Origin: Nocardia sp. BSTN01
GTDB lineage: Bacteria; Actinomycetota; Actinomycetes; Mycobacteriales; Mycobacteriaceae
NCBI RefSeq assembly: GCF_015354405.1
Contig: NZ_JADKYP010000006.1
Span: 62,001 to 126,000 of the forward strand
Direction of reading: 5' to 3'
DNA: 64,000 bases
A model generated the notes under the pieces. The model had not been told where the DNA came from. It did no database searches and saw only the letters and a list, made by a program, of their open reading frames with translations. The position numbers and the translations under genes were made by a program. The stretch's first letter is position 1. Every line of letters starts with the position of its first letter. Of the stretch, positions 52,743 to 61,688 are shown piece by piece.

Positions 52743-54281
52743 TCAGCCCGCCTTCGGCTGCGACGAGCCGGAGGTAGTCGACTCGTTCGAAGCACCGGAC
52801 TGGCTCGTCGCAGTGGACTCGCTCGAGCCCGCGGCCTTTTCGCCGTCCGGCGTAGTGGCCGCCGGTTTCGCCGGCGGCTCACCCGGTGCGGCGGGAGGCG
52901 TCGTGTTACCGACCTCGGCCTCCACTTCCCGGGCGTCGGTTTCGTTGCCGTTCATGGCCTCGAGTGCCAGCCGGGCGAAGACCCACTGTTCGGTGGCCGC
53001 CATCTGCCCGCGGTTGCGGCCGAGGAAGGCGACGAACCACTGGAACACGGTGACGGTCCGGCTGCGGTAGCCGATCAGGTAGTACAGGTGCAGCACCAGC
53101 CAGATGAGCCACGCGAGGAAGCCGGAGAACTCCAGCTTGCCGATCTGACAGACGGCGTTGAACCGCGACACCGTCGCCATGCTGCCCTTGTTGAAGTACT
53201 TGAACGGCTTGCGCTGATCCGGGGTCTGCTTACCGGCGACCTCGGCCTTGATCTGCTTGGCCGCGTAGGTGGCGCCCTGGATGGCGCCCTGCGCCTGGCC
53301 GGGGACGCCGGGCACCGCCATCAGGTCGCCGACGACGAAGACGTTCGGATATCCCTTGATGGTCAGATCCGGTTCGACCACGACCCGCCCGGCGCGGTCG
53401 GTTTCGGTGCCCTTGGACCGTTCGGCCAGCATCTTGCCCAGTTCGCTGGCCTGCACTCCGGCCGACCACACCTTGCACGCCGATTCGATGCGACGCTCGG
53501 TGCCGTCCTTGTCCTTGACCGTCACGCCGCGGGCGTCGACATCGGTGACCATGGCGTTGAGCTGGATTTCCACGCCCATCTTCTCGAGGCGGCGCTGCGC
53601 CTTGCCGCCGAGTTTGGGTCCCATGGGCGCGAGCACCGCACCGGCGCCTTCGACCAGCAGGACGCGCGCGTCGCGCGGATCGATGTTGCGGAAGGTGCCG
53701 ACGAGGGTGCGGTCGGCGAGTTCGGCGATCTGGCCGGCCAGTTCGACGCCCGTCGGTCCGGCGCCGACCACGACGAAGGTCAGGAACCGGTCGCGTTCCT
53801 CCTGGGTCTTGGCCAGTTCGGCCTCCTCGAACGAGCCGAGGATGCGCGCGCGCAGTTCCAGCGCGTCGTCGATGGTCTTCATCCCCGGCGCGTAGGTGGC
53901 GAACTGGTCGTTGCCGAAATAGGACTGCTGGGCGCCGGTCGCGACGATCAGGCTGTCGAAGGAGGTGACGGTGTCCTGGTTGAGCAGTTTCGACGTCACG
54001 GTCTTGTTCACCAGGTCGATATCGTGGACCTCGCCCAGGATGACCCGCGTGTTGTGATGTTTACGCAGCACGATGCGGGTGGCGGGGGCGATCTCACCGG
54101 TGGACAGGATGCCGGTGGCGACCTGGTAGAGCAGCGGTTGGAACAGGTGCGTGGAGGTCTTGGAGATCAGTACGACATCGACGTTGTCGTGCTCGAGATG
54201 TTTGCACGCGAACAAGCCGCCGAAGCCGGATCCGATCACCACCACGCGGTGGCGTCGGTTCTCGACAGTTTCGGTTCCCAT
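52743..54281 (-). CDS. ndh: Type II NADH dehydrogenase (NDH-2)
   Basis: 512 residues, equivalent to Rv1854c, which also follows ureD. It transfers electrons from NADH to menaquinone without proton pumping. FAD-binding VVVIGSGFGGLFACKHL starts near residue 12, TFVVVGAGPTGVELAGQIAEL (NAD site) near 168, and VFVVGDLMAVPGVPGQAQGAIQGA near 325. A C-terminal amphipathic/hydrophobic part (GFLAWLIWLVLHLYYLIGY, about 390) attaches it to the membrane. The last 60 residues (from about 450) are low-complexity Ala/Ser/Thr/Pro/Glu, likely disordered. GAGGAGC precedes the ATG. Confidence 0.96.
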   Translation of the reverse strand: MGTETVENRRHRVVVIGSGFGGLFACKHLEHDNVDVVLISKTSTHLFQPLLYQVATGILSTGEIAPATRIVLRKHHNTRVILGEVHDIDLVNKTVTSKLLNQDTVTSFDSLIVATGAQQSYFGNDQFATYAPGMKTIDDALELRARILGSFEEAELAKTQEERDRFLTFVVVGAGPTGVELAGQIAELADRTLVGTFRNIDPRDARVLLVEGAGAVLAPMGPKLGGKAQRRLEKMGVEIQLNAMVTDVDARGVTVKDKDGTERRIESACKVWSAGVQASELGKMLAERSKGTETDRAGRVVVEPDLTIKGYPNVFVVGDLMAVPGVPGQAQGAIQGATYAAKQIKAEVAGKQTPDQRKPFKYFNKGSMATVSRFNAVCQIGKLEFSGFLAWLIWLVLHLYYLIGYRSRTVTVFQWFVAFLGRNRGQMAATEQWVFARLALEAMNGNETDAREVEAEVGNTTPPAAPGEPPAKPAATTPDGEKAAGSSESTATSQSGASNESTTSGSSQPKAG

Positions 54282-54419
54282 CAGCGCTCCTCGCCGGACG
54301 TTCGGTCTACGACAGGCTCAACGGTAGTCGGCTGCCCGGAGGCAGTCACGACGAGCACCGAATGTCGGCGCGTCCGCGCCTCGGGCCCCGGTTTCGGCCC
54401 GCGCGGGGCGGGTATGCGT

Positions 54420-55085
54420 TCATTTCGGCACCGGCTCCGCCGCGCCCACCAGCGGCCCGACGAGGCGGTCGCCGCCGATGCTCTCCACGGTCGGCCACAG
54501 GAAGGCCGCGAGCTGGTCGACGAAGTCGGCGCGGGAGCGGCTCGGCTGCTGTATCCAGGCCTCGGCCGACATCAGAATGGCGCCGACGGTGGCGGTCGCC
54601 CAGATCCGCGCCAGCGCCGGGTCGGCGTCGAGGCGGCGCAGGATGATGTCGAAAATCGATGTCGCCCAATCGGTTACGCGGGTGAAGAACGGCCGGTGCT
54701 CGGCGTCGCCGCGCTCGAGCCGCTGCATCATGACGTGGTGCAGGTTGGGATTGGCGTCGACGAAATCGCACATCAGGGTCACCACCGCCCGCAGCAGCTG
54801 TTGTGCGGGTAGCGGCTGGGCCAGCAGGCGGTCGGCGGCGGCGATGATCGCGTTCATATGTCGCTCGGCCAGCGCATCGATCAGCGCCGGGAGGTCCGGG
54901 AACACCGCGTACACCGCGGTGCGCGCGTATCCGGCCTCGGCGGCGACCTGCGCGATCGTCATGCGCGCTCCGGAGCCGGCCACCACCCGCTCGGCCGCGT
55001 CCAGGATCTCCGCGCGCCGGCGGCCGGGATCCCGGGGTGGCCCGGGCGGCCGTCCTGGACGCCGAATTTCTGTGTCCCTTGTCAC
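54420..55085 (-). CDS. TetR-family transcriptional regulator
   Basis: 221 residues. A basic Pro-rich N-terminus precedes the helix-turn-helix: RRAEILDAAERVVAGSGARMTIAQVAAEAGYARTAVYAVFPDLPALI. The C-terminal region is a helical ligand domain with MQRLERGDAEHRPFFTRVTDW. The start is a GTG. It is divergent from a cytochrome P450 gene. GTAC half-sites in the shared region suggest that it represses the P450. The 138 bases before ndh on its other side hold no recognised feature. Confidence 0.9.
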   Translation of the reverse strand: MTRDTEIRRPGRPPGPPRDPGRRRAEILDAAERVVAGSGARMTIAQVAAEAGYARTAVYAVFPDLPALIDALAERHMNAIIAAADRLLAQPLPAQQLLRAVVTLMCDFVDANPNLHHVMMQRLERGDAEHRPFFTRVTDWATSIFDIILRRLDADPALARIWATATVGAILMSAEAWIQQPSRSRADFVDQLAAFLWPTVESIGGDRLVGPLVGAAEPVPK

Positions 55086-55105
55086 AGCGCGATTCTACCT
55101 CTAAT

Positions 55106-55118
55106 GTACGAGGTGTAC
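55106..55118. promoter_or_regulatory. Possible TetR operator upstream of the P450 gene
   Basis: GTAC-N5-GTAC (55106-55118) is a short inverted repeat 21 bases from the TetR start codon and 55 bases from the P450 start. Short and AT-moderate, so only a candidate. Confidence 0.35.
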
Positions 55119-55172
55119 TTTTCTTGCGGCCGGGCGGCGTGGCGCGGCCGCTGTGTTCGGGAGGCATCAGTC

Positions 55173-56636
55173 ATGGTCAGCGTCGACCCGCGTCCCTCCG
55201 CCGCCGAGCGAGAGAACATCGGCTTCATCGAAATTCCGGACGGCCATCCCATCGACCGGCTGCTGCACCGATTACCGGCCCGGGAGCAGGTCCTGGCGAC
55301 ACCGCCGCGGGGCAGTGCGGCGTCGGCCGTGCGCGGCGACGCCGGACTGCCGGTGCTGGGCCGTTCGCTGCAGTATCTGCGCTGGGGTCCGGCCGAGATG
55401 TACGACCGCTACCGCCGCTACGGCCCGGTCAGCTACAACAAATCCTTCGGTATCGACCGCGTCCTGGTCGCCGGTCCGCAGGCCGTCGACGAGGTACTCG
55501 GCAAGCGGCGCAACGATTTCGGGCAGGGCTGGGACTTCCTGATCGGCTCGTTCTTCCGCCGCGGACTGCTGCTGCTGGAATTCTCCGAGCACATGTTCCA
55601 CCGGCGCATCATGCAGCAGGCGTTCACCCGCGAGCGGCTGGAATCGCATCTGGCGCAATTGAGCCCGGTGGTCGAGGCCGCGGTCGAGCGCTGGAGTCCG
55701 GCAGGTGCGCGCACCCTGCGGCTGTATCCGACGGTGAAAGATCTCACTCTGGAGATCGCCACCGAAACCTTCATGGGCGTCGATGCCGGACCGCAACGGC
55801 ATCAGCTCGGACAGGCCTTCCTCGACTGCACCCACGCACCGCTGGCCCTGGTGCGCTATCCGGTGCCCGGCGGTGCGTGGCGTGCCGGCCTGCGCGGCCG
55901 CCGGACGCTCGAGGAGTATTTCACCGCGATGGTGCCGCACAAGCGTCGCGAGGAGGGTGCGGATTTCTTCTCCGCGCTGTGTCACGCGCGCGCTGAGGAC
56001 GGTGCGATGTTCTCCGACGCCGATGTGGTCAACCACATGATCTTCCTGATCATGGCCGCCCACGACACGACCACCACCACCGCGACCTCGGTCGCCTACT
56101 ATCTGGGCCGCCACCCCGACTGGCAGCAGCGGGTGCGTGCCGAGGCGCAGGCACTGTTCGACGAACTCGACGGCGCGCCGCCGACGATCGCCGACCTGGA
56201 TCGCCTGCGGGATCTGGATCTGGTGATCAAGGAGAGCCTGCGGCTGGTACCGCCCGTGCCGGGCCTGGTGCGCCGCGCCGTGCGCGATACCGAGGTGGCC
56301 GGTCACTACATTCCGGCCGGCACCCACGTCGACGTCGCCTACGGCGTCAACCACCTGATCCCCGAATTGTGGTCGCATCCCGCGCGTTTCGATCCGGAGC
56401 GATTCACCGAGGGCCGGCGCGAGGACAAATCGCACCGGCTGGCGTGGATGCCGTTCGGCGCGGGAGCGCACAAATGTATCGGCATGCATTTCGGCACCCT
56501 CGAGGTGAAGGTGGTCATCGCGGCGATGGTGCGCGCCTACCGCTGGCACATCCCCGACGACTACCTGATGCCGTGGGGCTTCAACACCATCCCGTTCCCG
56601 CGCGACGGGGCGCCGATGCGGCTGTCGCGGCTGTGA
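55173..56636 (+). CDS. Cytochrome P450
   Basis: 487 residues, longer than typical bacterial P450s (about 400), because of about 60 extra N-terminal residues. Signatures are the I-helix AAHDTTTTT near 290, ExxR in KESLRLVPP near 355 and the haem loop FGAGAHKCIG near 430 (FxxGxxxCxG). The CIGMHFGTLEVKVV helix follows. The fold pattern is closer to CYP51-like or eukaryotic-type P450s than to class I CYP101-like ones. GGGAGG precedes the ATG. Regulation by the divergent TetR gene is likely; the substrate is unknown. No ferredoxin gene is adjacent. Confidence 0.93.
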   Translation: MVSVDPRPSAAERENIGFIEIPDGHPIDRLLHRLPAREQVLATPPRGSAASAVRGDAGLPVLGRSLQYLRWGPAEMYDRYRRYGPVSYNKSFGIDRVLVAGPQAVDEVLGKRRNDFGQGWDFLIGSFFRRGLLLLEFSEHMFHRRIMQQAFTRERLESHLAQLSPVVEAAVERWSPAGARTLRLYPTVKDLTLEIATETFMGVDAGPQRHQLGQAFLDCTHAPLALVRYPVPGGAWRAGLRGRRTLEEYFTAMVPHKRREEGADFFSALCHARAEDGAMFSDADVVNHMIFLIMAAHDTTTTTATSVAYYLGRHPDWQQRVRAEAQALFDELDGAPPTIADLDRLRDLDLVIKESLRLVPPVPGLVRRAVRDTEVAGHYIPAGTHVDVAYGVNHLIPELWSHPARFDPERFTEGRREDKSHRLAWMPFGAGAHKCIGMHFGTLEVKVVIAAMVRAYRWHIPDDYLMPWGFNTIPFPRDGAPMRLSRL

Positions 56637-57527
56637 CTAGCGACCGGCGAACAGCAGCTGCGCGACGTGGGTGGTGGTCTCCTCGCCGTCGGTGTAGCCG
56701 CCCTGGTCGCCGAGCGAGTTCATCACCGCGAGGGTGTAGCGCTCACCGGGCCCGGCGAAGCCGACCGAGTTGACCACCCAGCCGCCGTTCTCGTCGGACC
56801 AGCCGTTCTTGAGGCCGGGGTGGTTGGCATCGCCGGCGCCCCATACGCCCCAGTGCTGGTTGGTGTCGACCTTGCGCATCCGATCGAGCAGATAACCGCG
56901 GTCGTCGGGGTGCATGTGGTCGAGCACGTTGCTCATCAGCCGGTCCAGATCCGACGGCGTGCACTGCTGAAAACCCCAGTCCGGGAACAGATGTCCGTTG
57001 CCGTTGGTCGGGCGCGGCACCAGGCCGGTCATCCCGTTGGCACGGAAGGCGTTGTTGAACGCCTGCCGGTCCGGGCCCGCGTACTTGTTCCACAGGAAGT
57101 CCGCCGCGGCGTCGTTGGAGGTCGCCAGCATGGACTCCATCTGGGTGCGGTCCTCGGGCGTCAGCGCGATCGCGCCGACGCGCGCCCGGTTGAGCAGATC
57201 CTCGGCGATCGCCAGTTTGATGGTGGAGGCGGTCCAGAACAGGGTCTCGGCGTTGCCGTTGGCATAGGTGCCGCCGGTGACGCGGTCGCGCACCACATAG
57301 CCGGTGACGCCGGGCCGGGAGGCCAGATAGTTGTCGACGGCCGCGATCCGGCTGCTCATATCGCAGTCGAAGCCGTCGCGGCAGCCCTGCATACGCAGCG
57401 GGACGGCGGCGGCCGGAGCGGGATCCAGCACGGGGGTGCCCGCCATCAGCGCGGCGGCGACGACGCAGGCACCGGCGGCCAGGCGGGTGGTTCGAATGCC
57501 GCGCGACGCGGTCCGGGGATAACGCAC
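56637..57527 (-). CDS. Secreted class A beta-lactamase-like serine hydrolase
   Basis: About 296 residues with a signal peptide (hydrophobic 17-33, AAAVP). The SxxK catalytic motif is in TASTIKLAIAEDLL near residue 97 and an SDN-equivalent SND in LATSNDAAADF near 135. The third motif is KNGW where KTG is usual. Two cysteines (CRDGFDC) lie early in the mature part. The family includes beta-lactamases and beta-lactamase-like proteins of Mycobacterium with weak or no lactamase activity. GTG at 57527 is chosen because the signal peptide starts there; TTG at 57548 would add seven residues. It is convergent with the P450 gene. Confidence 0.82.
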   Translation of the reverse strand: MRYPRTASRGIRTTRLAAGACVVAAALMAGTPVLDPAPAAAVPLRMQGCRDGFDCDMSSRIAAVDNYLASRPGVTGYVVRDRVTGGTYANGNAETLFWTASTIKLAIAEDLLNRARVGAIALTPEDRTQMESMLATSNDAAADFLWNKYAGPDRQAFNNAFRANGMTGLVPRPTNGNGHLFPDWGFQQCTPSDLDRLMSNVLDHMHPDDRGYLLDRMRKVDTNQHWGVWGAGDANHPGLKNGWSDENGGWVVNSVGFAGPGERYTLAVMNSLGDQGGYTDGEETTTHVAQLLFAGR

Positions 57528-57653
57528 GGTGAGCCACAATAGCCACAAATGCGCCGATCACGCACGTCTTGAGGTCGGCCTGCGGATGTGCTAGCTACGC
57601 GGAGATCGTTGCAGGCCAGCGCATTTCGGCCATATCGACCGCAACGGCGCAGG

Positions 57654-57860
57654 TCAGGGGAATGCCGCGAGCAGTTCCTCGACGCTGCGGCCGTTGAGCC
57701 GATAGCAGTGCTCGAAGGCCTCGGAATGTTCGTCGCGAGCCCAGCTGTGCAGCACCACGCCGCGGCCGTAGTGCCGGGAGTTGATCAATTCCCACGTCTC
57801 GCCCGATCGCCGTACCGTGAACCCGGATCTGGGTACGAGGGGGACCACCGTCGCAGACAT
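57654..57860 (-). CDS. Small hypothetical protein
   Basis: 68 residues from ATG 57860: SATVVPLVPRSGFTVRRSGETWELINSRH..., ending EELLAAFP. It contains RSGETWELINSRHYGRGVVLHSWARDEHSEAFEHCYRL, with a pattern of hydrophobic and aromatic residues typical of a small folded domain. No family is recognised. AAAGG lies about 14 bases upstream. Gap 57861-58223 (363 bases) before recC holds its promoter region and nothing else I recognised. Confidence 0.6.
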   Translation of the reverse strand: MSATVVPLVPRSGFTVRRSGETWELINSRHYGRGVVLHSWARDEHSEAFEHCYRLNGRSVEELLAAFP

Positions 57861-58223
57861 GAATCGAACCAGCCTTTCGATACCGCTTCTCCCGAAACCT
57901 CCCCGCGGAGCACTGTGGCACACGACGGACCCGGTGTGCGGGTGACACGCGGTGGCGAATTGCGTTCGTGATAGCCGAATGGTCATGATGGCCGGATTCG
58001 ATTGTGTTGCCGAATGTTTGGTGACATGCTGCGAAGAGCGGCAAATCGGTGGTAACGGGCGGTGACGGATCGGTTGCGGATGGCTCGTACCACCGCATCG
58101 GCACGGTGCGGCGCTCCGAGACGGGTCGGTGCCGCCGGGAGCGGTGGCCGGGTTTGTAGGATCGGGCGCGCCGCATCACCGCGACAAAGGATCGCGCGCG
58201 AGGGACAGAGAGGCGGTGCGCAG

Positions 58224-61200
58224 GTGCTGCACATCCACCGGGCCGAGTCGGCGCGCACGCTCGCCGACGCGCTCGCCGCGATGCTGTCGCACCCGCTGCC
58301 GGATCCCTTCGCCGCCGAGGTCGTCGCGGTCGGCGCGCACGGCGTGCAACGCTGGCTCAACCAGCGGCTCGCGGTGACCCTGGGCGCGCGGAGCGGTGAC
58401 GGCGTGGCCGCCAACATCGACTATCCGACCCCGGCGTCGCTGGTCGCCGACATCTCGGCCACGGCCTCCGATATCACCGCCGACGCCGACCCGTGGGCAC
58501 CCGACCGGCTGGTGTGGCCGGTACTGGCGGCGATGGACGCCGCGATCGGCGAGCCGTGGGCGGCGGTGCTGGCGCGGCATCTGGGCGTGGGCGCCGGCCC
58601 GGCCGAGGCGTACCGGGCGGGGCGGCGGCTGAGCACCGCGACGCATATCGCGACCCTCTTCGACACCTATGGCACCACCCGCCCCGCCCTGATCGCCGAC
58701 TGGGCCGACGGCGCCGACACCGATGGCTGCGGCGCCGACCTGCCCGACGATCTGCGGTGGCAGCCGCGACTGTGGCGGCGGGTGCGCGAGGCGATCGGCA
58801 TTCCCGCACCCGCGCAGCGGCTCGACGCCGTCTGCCGCCGGCTGCGCACCGACCCCGCGAGTATCGATCTGCCGCAGCGTCTTTCGGTTTTCGGACTGCC
58901 TCGGGTCGCGGCCGCGCAGCTCGCGGTACTCGAGGCGGTGGCCGAACACCGGGACGTGCACCTCTGGCTGGTCCATCCCAGCCCGGCGCTGTGGGAGCGG
59001 TTGCGGTCCGGCACGGCTGCCGCGGCGGAGGGTGCCGAGGTCGGCCGTCCGGCGGCAGGTGGCGTGGCCGGATACGACGAGACCGCGGCAGGCGCGGTCG
59101 GGCTCGCGGGTGCGGCGACGATCGTGCGAACCCGTTCCGCCGCCCCCCGGCGGGTGGTGGCCGATCCGATCGCCCGCCATCCGCTGCTGGCGGCGCTGGG
59201 CCGTGACGTGCGCGAGGTGCAGCACAGGCTGGCGACCGTGGATTTCGTCGACCAGCACCACCAGCCGGGCTCCGGTGTCGAAAAGGGTTCGGGCACAGTG
59301 CTTTCCGAGGTCCAGGAGGCCATCCGCGCGGACCGCTGGCCGCCGGTGGCGTGCGACGCCGACGACAGCGTGCAGATCCACGCCTGCCACGGCCCCGCCC
59401 GGCAGGTGGAGGTGTTGCGTGATGTCCTGCTCGGCCTCTTCCAGCGCGATCCCACCCTCGAACCGCGCGACGTGATCGTGCTGTGCCCCGATCCCGACGG
59501 CTACGCCCCGCTGGTGCGGGCGGCCTTCGGCCAGGGTCCCGCCGCTCTCGACGACCCCGACGCGAACCCCGCCCACGGCTTACGGGTGCGCCCCGCCGAA
59601 CGCAGTGCCGGCGCGGCGAATGCGGTGCTCGCGGTGCTGGAGGATCTGCTGGCGCTGGCCGAGGGACGTGTCGGGGTCACCCAGGTGCTCGACCTCGCCG
59701 CGACCGAACCCGTCCGGTGTCGCTGCGGATTCGACGACGACGATATCGAGCGGCTGCGCGAATGGGCCGCCGAAACCGGCGCCCGCTGGGGGATCGGGCA
59801 ACGGCAGCGGCAGGCCTTCGGACTCGCCGAATTCGGCCAGAACACCCTCAACGCGGCGGTCGATCGCATTCTCCTCGGCGTCGCCGCGGGGGAATCGGGG
59901 GAGGACTGGCTGGATCTGGCGCTGCCGCTCGACGACGTCGACTCCGGCGATGTGGATCTGGCCGGGCGTTTCGCCGAATTCGTCGACCGGCTCGCGGTGT
60001 GCGTGCGCGATCTGAGCGGTCCCACCCCGGCCGAACCCGCCGGCACACCGCGCCCCGCCCGGCAGTGGCTGCAGATCCTGCATCGCGCGCTCGATCTGCT
60101 CACCGATCTACCGGCCGCCGCGGCCTGGCAGGGAGTGCAGGCGCGCCGGGAGCTGGCCGCCGCCTTCGAGCACGCGGATGCGGCCGAGTTGCGGCTGCCC
60201 GATGTGGTCGCCGCCCTGCGGGCGCGGTCCCGGGCCCGGGCGCCGCGCTCCAATTACCGCACCGGTGAGCTCACCGTCTGCGCGCTGGCGCCGATGCGGT
60301 CGGTGCCGCATCGGGTGGTGGTGCTGCTCGGGCTCGACGACGAGGTGTTCCCGCGCACCGGCGGCATCGACGGCGACGACGTCACCGCGCGGGAACCGCT
60401 TGTCGGAGAACGTGATCCGCGCAGCGAGGATCGCGGGCTGCTGCTCGATGCCGTTCTCGCCGCCGAACAGCATCTGGTGGTGCTCTACACCGGTGCCGAT
60501 CCGGTGACCGGTACGTCCCGGCCGCCGGTGACACCGCTCGCGGAACTGATCGACGTGGTGCGCGCCCACCGCGGGACCGGTGAGGTGGTGCGCCGGCATC
60601 CGCTGCAGGCCTACGACGGCCGCAATTTCGACGCGTTCGACCCCTTCGGTTTCGACACCCTCGCGCTGGCCGCGGCCCGCGCCGCGGCCCGCCCCGCCCA
60701 ACCGAGCCCGCCGTGGCTGCCCGGCCCACTGCCCGCCGTGGCGCGCACGGATGTGGAACTGGCGGAACTGGTGTCGTTCGCCGAACATCCGATCCGGGCC
60801 TTCCTGTGGCAGCGGCTGGGCATCCGGGTGCCGGAGGAGGACGAGGACATCGACGAGCGCCTGCCCATCGAACTGACCGGGCTGGCCACCTGGAACATCG
60901 GCGAACGCATGCTGGCGGCCCGGCTCACCGGCGCCGATCCGGGCGCCCTGCGCGCCGCGGAATGGCGGCGCGGCACCCTGCCGCCGTTCGGTCTCGGCGC
61001 TTCGGTGCTGGCCGAGGTGGAGTCCACCGTCGACCGGCTGGCGCAGGTCGCCGCGCCCCTGCAGCAGGCGCCGGCGCGCACCATCGATATCGCGGTGGAC
61101 CTGGGGTCGGGGCGGCGGCTGACCGGGACGGTCGCCGATGTGCACGACGACGCCGTCGTGCGCGCCACCTATTCGCGGCTCGCGCCCAAACATCGGATGG

Positions 61201-61688
61201 CGGCGTGGGTGCGGCTGCTGGGCCTGGCCGCCACCGAACGCCATCAGGGCTGGCAGGCCGTGAGCATCGGGCGCGGCAAGTTCGGCCGCCCGGCCTGGCG
61301 TTCGTCGCTGACCGCACCGGCCCCCGCGCTCGCCGCGGACCTGCTGCGCGAGCTGGCCGACCTGCGCGAGGAGGGCTTGGCCGAACCGCTGTCGTTCGCG
61401 CCGTCGGCCTCGGCGGTGTATGCCGAACGGCGCTGCCGCGGAGCCGATCTCGACTCCGCTCGCGCCGCCGCGGAAGAGGAGTTCTACGGCGGGCCGAAGG
61501 GGCCGCGCCCGTTCGGTGACCACACCGACCGCTACCTGACCTACATCCGGGGCCCCGAACCGACCTTCGAGCAACTGGAAACCCCGCTGCCCGAACCGGA
61601 CCGCTACGGCGAGACCACCACGTTCGGCTCGGTGGCCCGTCGACTGTGGAATCCGCTGCTGGCCAACGAATCCCAGGGGCAGCCATGA
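58224..61688 (+). CDS. recC: Exodeoxyribonuclease V gamma subunit (RecC)
   Basis: 1154 residues from GTG 58224, typical for RecC. Structural subunit of RecBCD, which splits DNA ends and recognises Chi. The N-terminus LHIHRAESARTLADALAAMLSHPLPDPFAAEVVAVGAHGVQRWLNQRLA is characteristic, with degenerate helicase lobes following. MRSVPHRVVVLLGLDDEVFPRTGGIDGDDV near 750 and LVSFAEHPIRAFLWQRLGI near 850 are RecC landmarks. The frame stays open to 58062, but AGAGAGGCG and the family start fit 58224. ATGA overlap with recB. Confidence 0.94.
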   Translation: MLHIHRAESARTLADALAAMLSHPLPDPFAAEVVAVGAHGVQRWLNQRLAVTLGARSGDGVAANIDYPTPASLVADISATASDITADADPWAPDRLVWPVLAAMDAAIGEPWAAVLARHLGVGAGPAEAYRAGRRLSTATHIATLFDTYGTTRPALIADWADGADTDGCGADLPDDLRWQPRLWRRVREAIGIPAPAQRLDAVCRRLRTDPASIDLPQRLSVFGLPRVAAAQLAVLEAVAEHRDVHLWLVHPSPALWERLRSGTAAAAEGAEVGRPAAGGVAGYDETAAGAVGLAGAATIVRTRSAAPRRVVADPIARHPLLAALGRDVREVQHRLATVDFVDQHHQPGSGVEKGSGTVLSEVQEAIRADRWPPVACDADDSVQIHACHGPARQVEVLRDVLLGLFQRDPTLEPRDVIVLCPDPDGYAPLVRAAFGQGPAALDDPDANPAHGLRVRPAERSAGAANAVLAVLEDLLALAEGRVGVTQVLDLAATEPVRCRCGFDDDDIERLREWAAETGARWGIGQRQRQAFGLAEFGQNTLNAAVDRILLGVAAGESGEDWLDLALPLDDVDSGDVDLAGRFAEFVDRLAVCVRDLSGPTPAEPAGTPRPARQWLQILHRALDLLTDLPAAAAWQGVQARRELAAAFEHADAAELRLPDVVAALRARSRARAPRSNYRTGELTVCALAPMRSVPHRVVVLLGLDDEVFPRTGGIDGDDVTAREPLVGERDPRSEDRGLLLDAVLAAEQHLVVLYTGADPVTGTSRPPVTPLAELIDVVRAHRGTGEVVRRHPLQAYDGRNFDAFDPFGFDTLALAAARAAARPAQPSPPWLPGPLPAVARTDVELAELVSFAEHPIRAFLWQRLGIRVPEEDEDIDERLPIELTGLATWNIGERMLAARLTGADPGALRAAEWRRGTLPPFGLGASVLAEVESTVDRLAQVAAPLQQAPARTIDIAVDLGSGRRLTGTVADVHDDAVVRATYSRLAPKHRMAAWVRLLGLAATERHQGWQAVSIGRGKFGRPAWRSSLTAPAPALAADLLRELADLREEGLAEPLSFAPSASAVYAERRCRGADLDSARAAAEEEFYGGPKGPRPFGDHTDRYLTYIRGPEPTFEQLETPLPEPDRYGETTTFGSVARRLWNPLLANESQGQP

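Noticed and set aside
57861-57870. Minus-strand GGTTCGATTC resembling a tRNA T-arm
   Set aside because: The flanking bases do not pair into a T-stem and no cloverleaf surrounds it; it is the leader of a small gene.
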